Shown: positions 8,981-18,320 of the stretch, piece by piece
How the letters are laid out: each line of letters starts with the position of its first letter
Numbering within the stretch: the stretch's first letter is position 1
DNA from: Sulfuriflexus sp.
GTDB lineage: Bacteria; Pseudomonadota; Gammaproteobacteria; AKS1
NCBI GenBank assembly: GCA_023134145.1
Contig: JAGLUW010000028.1
Coordinates: 1-56,026, forward strand
Direction of reading: 5' to 3'
DNA length: 56,026 nt
Made by a program: the position numbers and the translations under genes
The notes under the pieces: generated by a model
Databases searched by the model: none
What the model saw: only the letters and a program-made list of their open reading frames with translations
Told to the model about the DNA's origin: nothing

Positions 8981-9376
8981 ATGGTTGCTGATTATTGCCC
9001 ATTTGAGCGTGCGGTACAGACCGTACACTTTAGCTGTTCGCATGCACAAACACTCTTTATTGGTGAAAAAGAGAATATCGCCTGCACCAATATGGCTGCC
9101 CGTGCAGATTGCATTGAATTAGTCGTATTACTCAAGAAAAATGCGCGATTTACCCTGAAATTAGCTAAACACACACCTGTATTAACGCATGGGCAGGAAA
9201 TGAAGTTGAAATGTGGTGGCATACAAGGAATACAGCAATTACTCAATAAGCCGGCCTCTGAAAATGATGTACACCAGCTCATTGGTGAAGTGATACACGA
9301 ATATAACAGCCTCGCAGAACTGCCCTTCCCTGAGATAATGCGTGTTGTATCTGAGTACCGGCTGCGACGCCAATAA
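8981..9376 (+). CDS. Hypothetical protein in dsr operon, cysteine-containing
   Basis: A 131-aa protein of unrecognised family, starting 9 bp after dsrR and so likely in the same transcript. It has five cysteines (C6, C19, C35, C44, C78), no signal peptide and no transmembrane segment, and a basic C-terminus (EYRLRRQ). It occupies the place where dsrS lies in Allochromatium but looks too short to be DsrS, which I recall as several hundred residues. The ribosome-binding site before the ATG is weak. No function can be assigned; operon position suggests a cytoplasmic role in sulfur oxidation. Confidence 0.75.
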   Translation: MVADYCPFERAVQTVHFSCSHAQTLFIGEKENIACTNMAARADCIELVVLLKKNARFTLKLAKHTPVLTHGQEMKLKCGGIQGIQQLLNKPASENDVHQLIGEVIHEYNSLAELPFPEIMRVVSEYRLRRQ

Positions 9377-9377
9377 G

Positions 9378-9421
9378 CTAGAACCACAAATATTTGCTAG
9401 AATAACGGCTGTTTTCTAGAA
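9378..9421 (+). repeat. Three CTAGAA direct repeats at 19-bp spacing upstream of sensor kinase
   Basis: CTAGAA occurs at 9378-9383, 9397-9402 and 9416-9421, exactly 19 bp apart. The set fills the 55-bp gap before the histidine kinase gene. It could be an iterated operator; the middle copy also contains TAGAAT, a possible -10 box. Confidence 0.5.
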
Positions 9422-9431
9422 CTAATACCTT

Positions 9432-11060
9432 ATGAGCCAGACCGCTAACAATCAATCTACACACAGTGATGTTGATTCCGACATTCATCTTGATCAAGAT
9501 GAAAAGCAACGTGTTGGCAGCCGTCTCTCTCAAAACTGTCTACTTCTGCCTGTATTGGCCTTATTCAGCATTTTGACACTTCTCGCGATTAGCACAGTGA
9601 TACTTTATGCCTACCCTGAAAGCCATCAGGTCATCGCCTTAGCGCAAATTTGTTTTGCTATTATCGGTATCGGTTTAGTCGCGCATACCGTGCATCGGAT
9701 CCGTCAACAATTACTCAACCCACTCGATGGGCTACGCCAGTGGTCAAAACGAATTCGCTCCGGTGACCTCGATACACATATCAAACTTCCACCTCGCGGT
9801 GAATTTTCAAATCTACTTCAAGATATTAATAGCCTGACTGATGAACTACATAGCCTAACTGACGAAATGGATATGCAGGTTCAAAAGCAAACTGAACATA
9901 TTGCAGATAAGTCACGCTCTCTCGAAATACTTTATGACGTAGCTACAAGCCTTGGCTCGGCACATAGTCTTGATGAATTGCTCGAACAATTTCTTGATAC
10001 ATTAATGACGCTAGTCGATGCACGTGGTGCAAGCGTACGGCTTCTTGATAGTAAAAACATGACTCGACTCGTCGCTAGTCGCGGCCTCAGCAAAGAGATT
10101 CAAGAAGAAGATAAATTAGTTAGCATCGATCGTTGTTTATGCGGAAAAATCACTCAGCATGGTGGCCTAGGTATTCAAAAAGGCATTGAAGCATGCAACC
10201 AGTTTCTATCATGTTCCGTCATCGAAGGTGAATGTAAAGAGTTAGTCGTTATTCCCTTACAGTACCAAGAGCGAATTTTAGGTGTTTACAACTTATTCCT
10301 CGATCGACCGAGCAAGGAATTGGGCAAAGATGCACGTGATCTACTTAACTCGATTGGTAAGCATCTTGGTTTGGCGATTGAAAAAACCCGACTCGATCAA
10401 AATGCACGACGTCTTGCGATTATGGAAGAACGCAATATGATTGCTAACGAACTGCATGATTCATTAGCCCAATCATTAGTTAGTATGCGCCTACAAACAA
10501 AGATGATGGGTGAGACACTGCATAGAAAAGATATTCGTCATGCACAAAATGAAGTTCGCAACCTCAATACGGCTATTGATGATGCGCATAAAAGCTTGCG
10601 AGAACTACTATCAAACTTCCGTTCAAAAATGGACGAACGTGGGCTTATCTATGCTGTAAACGATCTACTTTACACATTCAAACAAGAAACAGGTATTAAT
10701 ACTTATGTTCATTGTGATGATAGTAAAGAACACTCCGGCCTGTCACCTGCTCAGGAATTACAAGTCTACAGAATAATTCAAGAAGCCCTTGCCAATATCA
10801 GAAAACACAGTGATGCATGTAATGTACGCGTGTTAATTAATCGCCTACCAAAAGATGGCTGCAATGTTCTTATTGAAGATGATGGCCAAGGCATTGAAGA
10901 AAGCGAAGGTAATGTTACTGCAGAGCCCGGCGAACATATCGGTCTATCTGTTATGAAAGAACGTGCAAGCGCCATTAATGGTGAACTGCAAATCGAAAGC
11001 GAACCAGGTGAAGGGACACGTGTTTTATTACATGTTCCAGCATCATCACATACTCAATAA
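9432..11060 (+). CDS. NarX-like sensor histidine kinase with cysteine-rich GAF domain
   Basis: A membrane sensor kinase of the NarX/NreB (HisKA_3) class, 542 aa. Two transmembrane segments (about 36-61 and 67-88) are joined by only a few periplasmic residues, so it lacks NarX's periplasmic nitrate domain. A HAMP segment (about 89-140) and coiled coil follow. Then comes a GAF domain (about 180-320) with five clustered cysteines (C235, C237, C255, C261, C268). The dimerisation/phospho-acceptor helix has H342 (NELHDSLAQ), with an HATPase domain (DDGQGIEE; GEGTRVLLHVP) at the end. The cysteines suggest redox or iron-sulfur/NO sensing; this is inference. Partner: the NarL-type gene directly downstream. 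Confidence 0.88.
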   Translation: MSQTANNQSTHSDVDSDIHLDQDEKQRVGSRLSQNCLLLPVLALFSILTLLAISTVILYAYPESHQVIALAQICFAIIGIGLVAHTVHRIRQQLLNPLDGLRQWSKRIRSGDLDTHIKLPPRGEFSNLLQDINSLTDELHSLTDEMDMQVQKQTEHIADKSRSLEILYDVATSLGSAHSLDELLEQFLDTLMTLVDARGASVRLLDSKNMTRLVASRGLSKEIQEEDKLVSIDRCLCGKITQHGGLGIQKGIEACNQFLSCSVIEGECKELVVIPLQYQERILGVYNLFLDRPSKELGKDARDLLNSIGKHLGLAIEKTRLDQNARRLAIMEERNMIANELHDSLAQSLVSMRLQTKMMGETLHRKDIRHAQNEVRNLNTAIDDAHKSLRELLSNFRSKMDERGLIYAVNDLLYTFKQETGINTYVHCDDSKEHSGLSPAQELQVYRIIQEALANIRKHSDACNVRVLINRLPKDGCNVLIEDDGQGIEESEGNVTAEPGEHIGLSVMKERASAINGELQIESEPGEGTRVLLHVPASSHTQ

Positions 11061-11082
11061 CCATTTTAACCGGAGTCCTATT

Positions 11083-11730
11083 TTGCGCGTTCTATTAATT
11101 GACGATCATGCCCTTGTAAGAAAAGGCTTAGAAGAACTATTAAAAAGTCGTGGCATTGACGTGGTGGGTTCCGCGGGCAGCGGCGAAGAAGGTATTGCCA
11201 TTGCCAAAGAAAAAAATCCCGACATCACTTTGCTTGATATAAAGATGCCTGGCATGAGTGGCCTTGAAACCCTTGAGAAGATAAAGGCTGAAGGTATTGA
11301 AACATCTGTACTCATGCTAAGCATGAGTCGAGACGAAGCTGATTTAGCCCGTGCATTACGCGAAGGTGCGCAGGGGTACTTACTCAAAGACATGGACCCC
11401 GATGAATTAATACCTGCTTTAAATGATGCCATGGCTGGAAAAAATGTTGTTGCAAAAGAACTTATTGCTTCATTGACGAATATCATTCAAGGCAAGCCCT
11501 CTAAACAAGACACGATTGAACCAGCCACCCCGCTATCTGAATTAACTCCTCGTGAACAAGAAATATTAGCCCATATCGCCGAAGGCGAAAGTAACAAAGT
11601 CATTGCTCGACACCTTGGCATTTCCGATGGCACGGTAAAACTTCATGTAAAAGCGATTTTAAGAAAATTAGGTGTTCATTCTCGCGTAGAAGCAGCCGTT
11701 ATTGCTGTTGAACATGGCATGCGCATCTAA
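11083..11730 (+). CDS. NarL/FixJ-type response regulator
   Basis: Cytoplasmic DNA-binding response regulator, 215 aa, partner of the preceding kinase. The receiver domain (1-120) has acidic residues at 7-8 and the phosphorylation site D52 (TLLDIKMPG). The LuxR-type helix-turn-helix lies at about 150-210 (LTPREQEILAHIAEGESNKVIA). The TTG at 11083 is chosen because RVLLIDDHA follows at once and CGGAG lies seven bases upstream. An upstream ATG at 10963 would add 40 residues and overlap the kinase by about 100 bp without homology. Targets are unknown; location suggests dsr or respiratory genes. Confidence 0.9.
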   Translation: MRVLLIDDHALVRKGLEELLKSRGIDVVGSAGSGEEGIAIAKEKNPDITLLDIKMPGMSGLETLEKIKAEGIETSVLMLSMSRDEADLARALREGAQGYLLKDMDPDELIPALNDAMAGKNVVAKELIASLTNIIQGKPSKQDTIEPATPLSELTPREQEILAHIAEGESNKVIARHLGISDGTVKLHVKAILRKLGVHSRVEAAVIAVEHGMRI

Positions 11731-11757
11731 ACCATCACCAGATAAAGAATTGATATT

Positions 11758-12216
11758 ATGAAAACATTTATGCAAATTGTAGAAGAAACTAGCAAAACAA
11801 TTACAGAAATCATGCCATGGGATCTTGAAGAAAAACTCGAGTCAACCACACCGCCCATGCTTCTCGATATTAGAGAACCCTATGAATTTGATGCCATGCA
11901 TATCAAAAATTCAATTTCTACACCACGTGGTATTCTCGAAACAGCCTGTGAATTTAATTTTGAAGAAACAATTCCAGAACTCGCTTCAGCGCGTGAACAA
12001 GAGATTATTGTTATCTGTCGTTCTGGTAATCGTAGTGTGCTTGCCGCTGCCGTTATGCAGGAACTTGGCTACCAAAATATAGCCTCACTAAAAACCGGAC
12101 TTCGTGGCTGGAATGACTATGAACAAGAAATGGTCAATAACAGTAATAAAAATGTTGATATTGAGCTTGCGGACGATTATTTTTCCGCTAAATTACGCCC
12201 CGAACAAGAGTCCTAA
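11758..12216 (+). CDS. Rhodanese-domain sulfurtransferase
   Basis: Single-domain rhodanese, 152 aa, with the active-site cysteine C87 in the loop CRSGNRS and the preceding DIREPYEF motif (37-44). About 17 residues precede the domain and a 25-residue acidic tail follows. No signal peptide, so it should act in the cytoplasm, possibly loading sulfur onto carrier proteins of the TusA/DsrE/DsrC relay. It lies 27 bp after the response regulator and 2.4 kb beyond the dsr operon. The specific partner is inferred from position only. Confidence 0.88.
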   Translation: MKTFMQIVEETSKTITEIMPWDLEEKLESTTPPMLLDIREPYEFDAMHIKNSISTPRGILETACEFNFEETIPELASAREQEIIVICRSGNRSVLAAAVMQELGYQNIASLKTGLRGWNDYEQEMVNNSNKNVDIELADDYFSAKLRPEQES

Positions 12217-12240
12217 GTGGCTGTATAATATAAATTAAAC

Positions 12241-12270
12241 ATAATTCACTCAATTTATTGAGGGAATTAT
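12241..12270 (+). terminator. Imperfect hairpin after the rhodanese gene
   Basis: ATAATTC-A-CTCAAT, loop TT, ATTGAG-G-GAATTAT: 13 pairs with one A-G mismatch. It is AT-rich with only a short T stretch after it, so it is a plausible transcript end for the kinase-regulator-rhodanese unit. Confidence 0.55.
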
Positions 12271-12348
12271 TTGCACTTTGCTTTATACATCGGAGAACAC
12301 TGCCGATAACATACTAGTAATATCACGTATCAAACTGGAATAATTCAA

Positions 12349-12705
12349 ATGAGTGAGGAATACCCTTTTACCGGCTTGCCTAGTATTGATGGTGAGGTTG
12401 TCCGCCCATTAAAAGAATTACTCGGTGATAGTTTTGCCGAGCTCGTAAATGATTTCATATCGAGTTTCCCACCCAAATTAAATGAATTAAAAACAGCTTC
12501 CAACACAAATGACATCAGTTCGATGATGCAAATATCGCATACCCTCAAATCCAGTAGCGGCAGCTTTGGATTCACTCGCTTATTCAAAAGATTAGAACAC
12601 CTTGAGTTACAAGCCAGAAAAAACAACATCGTCGATCATCCAAACCAAGTTAAATTAATCAACGAAGAGTTCCAATCTGTTATTAAAGAGATGAATAAGA
12701 ACTAA
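12349..12705 (+). CDS. Hpt-domain phosphotransfer protein
   Basis: A 118-aa single-domain histidine phosphotransfer protein. The phospho-acceptor is H64 in SHTLKSSSGSFG, the usual Hpt motif, within an all-helical sequence. It would relay phosphate between a hybrid kinase and a receiver domain. The gene lies 5 bp before a REC-PAS-GGDEF-EAL gene, which makes that receiver the likely partner. No hybrid kinase is encoded nearby, so the phosphate donor is elsewhere or the two-component kinases here act in cross-talk. Confidence 0.85.
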   Translation: MSEEYPFTGLPSIDGEVVRPLKELLGDSFAELVNDFISSFPPKLNELKTASNTNDISSMMQISHTLKSSSGSFGFTRLFKRLEHLELQARKNNIVDHPNQVKLINEEFQSVIKEMNKN

Positions 12706-12710
12706 GCACT

Positions 12711-14813
12711 ATGCTCACAAACGAACAAACAAATATTCTTGTTGTTGATGATGATCATGTAACTCGGCATATGGTTAGCCAAATATTAAAGAATTCAAAT
12801 TACAATATATTCGAAGCCACTAACGGAAAAGAAGCCGTTGAATTATATAACACCGTATCACCACATATAATTTTAATGGATGTCATGATGCCCATCATGG
12901 ATGGTTATGCCGCATGTAAGGAAATTCGTGAAAGCTCAAATTTCCTCGAGCTACCTATCATCATGCTAACGGGGCTTGATGATGTTGAATCTGTGAAATC
13001 AGCTTTAGATTCTGGAGCAACTGATTTTATAAGTAAACCAATTAACTGGATTCTCTTTGAACAGCGAGTTCATTACGCATTGCATGCCAGAAACATGCAT
13101 GAAGAACTACAAAATCAGCAAATCATGCTCAGCCAAGCCCAGCAAATTGCTAAATTGGGCTCTTGGGAATTATCACTCGAAGACAATACCTTCTCTATTT
13201 CAGAACAATTACGTTCATTGCTACGCTTATCTCCTGATGAAGAATTAGAGCAATTAAGTTCACTTGTGGATTTTTCTCATCCTGCAGATAAAGAAATAGT
13301 TAGATCTCATATCGTAGATGCAATGAGTAATGGCGTCGGCTACAAACTCGAACATCGATTAATGGGTAAAGATGGCAGCGAACTTTATATATTACAACAT
13401 GCCGAACTTATCAAAGATCGAACAGGATACCCTGTAAAAATAATTGGCATTGTTCAAGATATAACTGAATTAAAATCAAGCCAATCTATTATTCATCATC
13501 AGAATCATTATGATTTGCTAACCGACCTACCCAATCGCCGACTCTTTACAGAAAAAGTAATTAAAGATGTCATTTATTCAAAAAATAAAAACACCTCCGT
13601 TGTCGTTTACATGGTGACGTTAGACAATATACGAAACTTATCTGAGTCACTTGGCTACAAAGCAACTGAAACCATATTGATCTCATTTGCAACACGACTT
13701 AAACAATTACAGTCAGATCATATTGTCATCTCAAGATTTAACGATAGTACCTTTGCCATCATGCTAAAAGATTTTGATGACTTTTCTCACGTCACAGGTA
13801 TGGCTGAAGCTGTGCTTAACTTAACCATCGAGCCTTTTAATATTGATACTCATGAAATTTTTATTAGTGTCAGTATTGGAATCAGCATTTACCCTATTGA
13901 CAATAATAGTGCTGAAGCAACTATTTTGGGTGCTGAAAATGCAATGCTCAACGCATCCAAAGAAGGCGGTGGTCGCTACCTATTCTACAGCGAACATTCA
14001 AACAGGCAGGCACAAGAGCGACTCGAAATAGAAAATGATATGCGCAAGGGTATCGAGCGAGGCGAGTTCATTCCTTATTTTCAACCTCAAATTAACGCAA
14101 AGACAGGAAAGATTACTGGGTTCGAAGCACTCGCTCGATGGCAACATCCAAACAAGGGATTAGTTCCACCTTTCAAATTCATTGATATTGCTGAACAGAC
14201 TGGGCTCATTATCCCTTTAAGTATATCGATTTTCGAACAAGCCTTTGCGCAAACCAAACAATGGGCAGATGATGGGCTGGGTATATTCAAGGTTGGGATC
14301 AATCTATCGATCAAACAGTTCTCAGGCAATGATGTTTACGAAGATGTTAATACCCTCTTGAAAAAAACAGGGCTTGCATCAAATCAAGTAGATATCGAAA
14401 TAACAGAAAGCATGGCCGCAACCAAGACAGATGAAATGATTCATATCTTGCACCAATTTAAAGAAATGGGCATGGAGATATCAATTGATGATTTTGGTAC
14501 TGGCTATTCATCTTTAAGCCATATACAAAAATTCCCAATTGATACGATTAAGATTGATCGCAGTTTTGTTACCGACATTGACGAATCAGGCAAAGGCATT
14601 ATTGCAAAGACAATTATCGCCATGTCCGCAAGTCTCGGAATGAATGTAATTGCTGAAGGTGTCGAAACAACAACCCAACTAGATATGTTACTAGAGCATG
14701 GCTGTGATAATATTCAAGGCTATTACTTCAGTAAACCACTACCTGCTAGTGAATTTCCTGACTTTATTGCTAAATTTTACAGCGAGTCCAATTTACAAAA
14801 AGAAAACGCCTAG
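12711..14813 (+). CDS. REC-PAS-GGDEF(degenerate)-EAL c-di-GMP phosphodiesterase
   Basis: A 700-aa cytoplasmic signalling protein. The receiver domain (1-125) has D57 as phospho-acceptor. A PAS domain (about 145-255) and a GGDEF domain (about 265-430) follow. In the GGDEF domain the catalytic signature is replaced by FNDSTF at 343-348, so it should not make c-di-GMP. The EAL domain (about 440-690) keeps E472 in FEALARW, the DDFGTGYSSL motif and EGVET, and should hydrolyse c-di-GMP. Phosphorylation through the adjacent Hpt protein probably tunes activity. Its stop overlaps the convergent cysG stop by 4 bp. Confidence 0.9.
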   Translation: MLTNEQTNILVVDDDHVTRHMVSQILKNSNYNIFEATNGKEAVELYNTVSPHIILMDVMMPIMDGYAACKEIRESSNFLELPIIMLTGLDDVESVKSALDSGATDFISKPINWILFEQRVHYALHARNMHEELQNQQIMLSQAQQIAKLGSWELSLEDNTFSISEQLRSLLRLSPDEELEQLSSLVDFSHPADKEIVRSHIVDAMSNGVGYKLEHRLMGKDGSELYILQHAELIKDRTGYPVKIIGIVQDITELKSSQSIIHHQNHYDLLTDLPNRRLFTEKVIKDVIYSKNKNTSVVVYMVTLDNIRNLSESLGYKATETILISFATRLKQLQSDHIVISRFNDSTFAIMLKDFDDFSHVTGMAEAVLNLTIEPFNIDTHEIFISVSIGISIYPIDNNSAEATILGAENAMLNASKEGGGRYLFYSEHSNRQAQERLEIENDMRKGIERGEFIPYFQPQINAKTGKITGFEALARWQHPNKGLVPPFKFIDIAEQTGLIIPLSISIFEQAFAQTKQWADDGLGIFKVGINLSIKQFSGNDVYEDVNTLLKKTGLASNQVDIEITESMAATKTDEMIHILHQFKEMGMEISIDDFGTGYSSLSHIQKFPIDTIKIDRSFVTDIDESGKGIIAKTIIAMSASLGMNVIAEGVETTTQLDMLLEHGCDNIQGYYFSKPLPASEFPDFIAKFYSESNLQKENA

Positions 14814-16198
14814 CTCTTTTCACTATACCAATTTAGCTTTTTATGTAACTTAACGACCTCACCAACAATAATCAGTGTTGGTGGTTTAATATCTTCACGA
14901 TCAACAATCTCATGCATATTAGCTAAGCTACCAGTAAATAATTTCTGTTCTGGTGTTGTTGCTTTCTGAACAAGTGCAATAGGCATATCAGGCGACATAC
15001 CGTGAGCCATCAATTCCTTACAGATAACCTTAATTCCCACCAAGCCCATGTAGAAAACTAACGTTTGATTTGGTTGCACTAAACCAGGCCAGTTGATATC
15101 GATCATGCCATTCTTTAAATGCCCCGTTGCAAAAACAACTGACTGAGAATAATCACGGTGCGTTAAAGGAATACCGGTATAAGATGCCGCACCCGATGCC
15201 GCAGTAATACCTGGTACAACCTGAAATGACACACCTTCTTCAACAAGGGTATCAATCTCTTCACCACCACGGCCAAAGATAAATGGATCGCCACCTTTAA
15301 GACGACAAACACGCTTACCTTCTTTCGCTAAACGTACCAGCAAATGGTTAATATCTTCTTGTGGCACAGCATGATTATCACGTTCCTTACCAACATAGAT
15401 TCGTTCTGCATCACGGCGCGCCAAATCAATAATTTGTTGTGAAACAAGACGATCATGCACAACCACATCTGCCTGTTGCATTAAACGTAGTGCTCTAAAG
15501 GTAAGAAGATCAGGATCACCTGGACCCGCACCAATCAAATAAACTTCACCAATCTTATCGCCCTGCTCTGCTTCAGCAAGCGACTTTGAAATTTCTGTTT
15601 CTGCATCACTATCACGTCCAGCAAAAACCATTTCAGCAGCAGGACCTTCTAAAACGCGTTCCCAGAAAAGGCGGCGATCTTTGGGGTTTTCAAAACGCTG
15701 TTTTACACGATCACGAAAACCGGCTGTCATTTTAGCTAAACGACCATAGGCACTCGGCAATAAGCTTTCTAAACGCGAACGAATCATACGTGCTAGTACT
15801 GGGGATGCTCCACCGGTTGATATCGCAGCGATCACAGGTGAACGATCAACTATTGATGGAACAATGAAGGTACACAATTCAGGATTATCAACCACGTTAA
15901 CCGGAATGTTCTTCGCAGTCGCCGCAGTATGTACTGCTTGATTAATCGCTTCATCATCTGTTGCCGCGATAATAAGTGATTTACCATCCACATCCGCTGC
16001 GGTAAAAGCACGTGCCTCATGGCTAATCTTGCCGTCTTTCAACCACCCAGAAAGAGTCGCCGTTAGCTCGGGGGCAATAACAACCAGCTGAGCATGTGCA
16101 TCTAATAATAGTGATGCTTTACGAGTTGCTACTTCACCACCACCTACAATCAGGCAGTTACGTTGTTGCAAGTTCATGAAAATAGGAAAGAAATCCAT
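14810..16198 (-). CDS. cysG: CysG, siroheme synthase (trifunctional)
   Basis: CysG converts uroporphyrinogen III to siroheme by SAM-dependent methylation, NAD+-dependent oxidation and iron insertion. The 462-aa protein has an N-terminal dehydrogenase/ferrochelatase half (NAD loop GGGEVA near residue 19) and a C-terminal uroporphyrinogen methyltransferase half (GAGPGDPDLLT; RLKGGDPFIFGRGGEE). Siroheme is needed by DsrAB and by nitrite reductase NirB, and DsrN in this window amidates it. It is the last gene of the ftsK-lolA-rarA-crcB-DUF190-serS-cysG block, about 115 bp after serS. Confidence 0.96.
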   Translation of the reverse strand: MDFFPIFMNLQQRNCLIVGGGEVATRKASLLLDAHAQLVVIAPELTATLSGWLKDGKISHEARAFTAADVDGKSLIIAATDDEAINQAVHTAATAKNIPVNVVDNPELCTFIVPSIVDRSPVIAAISTGGASPVLARMIRSRLESLLPSAYGRLAKMTAGFRDRVKQRFENPKDRRLFWERVLEGPAAEMVFAGRDSDAETEISKSLAEAEQGDKIGEVYLIGAGPGDPDLLTFRALRLMQQADVVVHDRLVSQQIIDLARRDAERIYVGKERDNHAVPQEDINHLLVRLAKEGKRVCRLKGGDPFIFGRGGEEIDTLVEEGVSFQVVPGITAASGAASYTGIPLTHRDYSQSVVFATGHLKNGMIDINWPGLVQPNQTLVFYMGLVGIKVICKELMAHGMSPDMPIALVQKATTPEQKLFTGSLANMHEIVDREDIKPPTLIIVGEVVKLHKKLNWYSEKS

Positions 16199-16313
16199 AG
16201 AATCAGCGTCCAGATCGTAGTAATGACTATATTGTCAACAGGCGCGGCATTATACCGCGTGATGCGCATCCGGCAAAGTAAATGCCTTTCTCATCATAAG
16301 GTTATGATGAAAA

Positions 16314-17594
<1,281 letters not shown>

Positions 17595-17629
17595 TTAATC
17601 TCATCTCAATCTAATGTTAAATTCAAAAA

Positions 17630-17932
17630 TTATGTATTTACCTGAACCGACCAATGCACCATCCGTCCTGCTTCGAACTGTGATGATAAATGTTCAAGTA
17701 TCGTTGCCACTTTATCTGGGCTATCAAAAAACTCAATGACAATCGGCAAATCCAGAGACACATCAAGCAATGACGAAGAATGCATTTCACCAGAAGCACC
17801 AAAACCTGCGATGCCTCGAAAAGCAGTGACACCTTTTACCTTCTCTTCGTCATGCAACTTTTTTAACAAAGGTGCTAACTGTGAATCAGCCTCTGACAAA
17901 TAAAGTCGTACCATAGTGACAGTCTCAGTCAT
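17630..17932 (-). CDS. DUF190 family protein, CrcB companion
   Basis: A 100-aa cytoplasmic DUF190 protein with a PII/CutA1-like ferredoxin fold, often encoded next to CrcB fluoride channels. The start at 17932 (MTETVTMVRLYLSE) is preferred over the upstream ATG at 17971 because GGAGG lies six bases before it and it begins 2 bp after the crcB stop. Conserved features seen are the HDEEKVKGVTAFRGIAGFG segment and the LPIVIEFFD strand. The molecular function is unproven; it probably modulates fluoride export by crcB upstream. Confidence 0.85.
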   Translation of the reverse strand: MTETVTMVRLYLSEADSQLAPLLKKLHDEEKVKGVTAFRGIAGFGASGEMHSSSLLDVSLDLPIVIEFFDSPDKVATILEHLSSQFEAGRMVHWSVQVNT

Positions 17933-17933
17933 A

Positions 17934-18320
17934 TCAACCTCCGTATAAGTGTCTAAAACCAACGACACCACCCCATGTCGCTAGTACACATAGAATAACA
18001 CTGGTTAGCATATTCAGTAACGCCTTAATGTGCTCACCCGTTTCAATTAACAACAAGGTCTCAATTGAAAATGTCGAAAATGTTGTAAAAGCACCCAATA
18101 CACCAATCATTAAAAAAGCACGCCATTCTACTGAAAAAGCCATACGCTCAACCAGCACAACATACAGCATTCCCATTAACAGGCTACCAAGCAGGTTGAC
18201 TGTTAATGTGCCATAGGGAAAATCTCTTCCCGCCAGAGCATAAACACCATTTGAAACAAGAAAACGTAACACAGCCCCAAGACCACCACCGGCTGCGATA
18301 ATCAATAATTGCGACATCAT
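17934..18320 (-). CDS. crcB: CrcB/Fluc fluoride channel
   Basis: CrcB is a small dual-topology inner-membrane fluoride channel that lowers cytoplasmic fluoride. The 128-aa protein has four transmembrane helices and family signatures GGGLGAVLRF (10-19), GTLTVNLLGSLLMG (about 37-50) and the GAFTTFSTFS motif (about 75-84), with the phenylalanines lining the pore. The ATG is ATGATG, so it starts at 18320 or 18317. It overlaps the rarA stop, and no fluoride riboswitch could fit in front of it. Confidence 0.94.
   Translation of the reverse strand: MMSQLLIIAAGGGLGAVLRFLVSNGVYALAGRDFPYGTLTVNLLGSLLMGMLYVVLVERMAFSVEWRAFLMIGVLGAFTTFSTFSIETLLLIETGEHIKALLNMLTSVILCVLATWGGVVGFRHLYGG

Noticed and set aside
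10963..11082. ATG start for the NarL-type regulator
   Set aside because: It adds 40 residues inside the kinase gene; TTG 11083 has a ribosome-binding site and begins the receiver domain.
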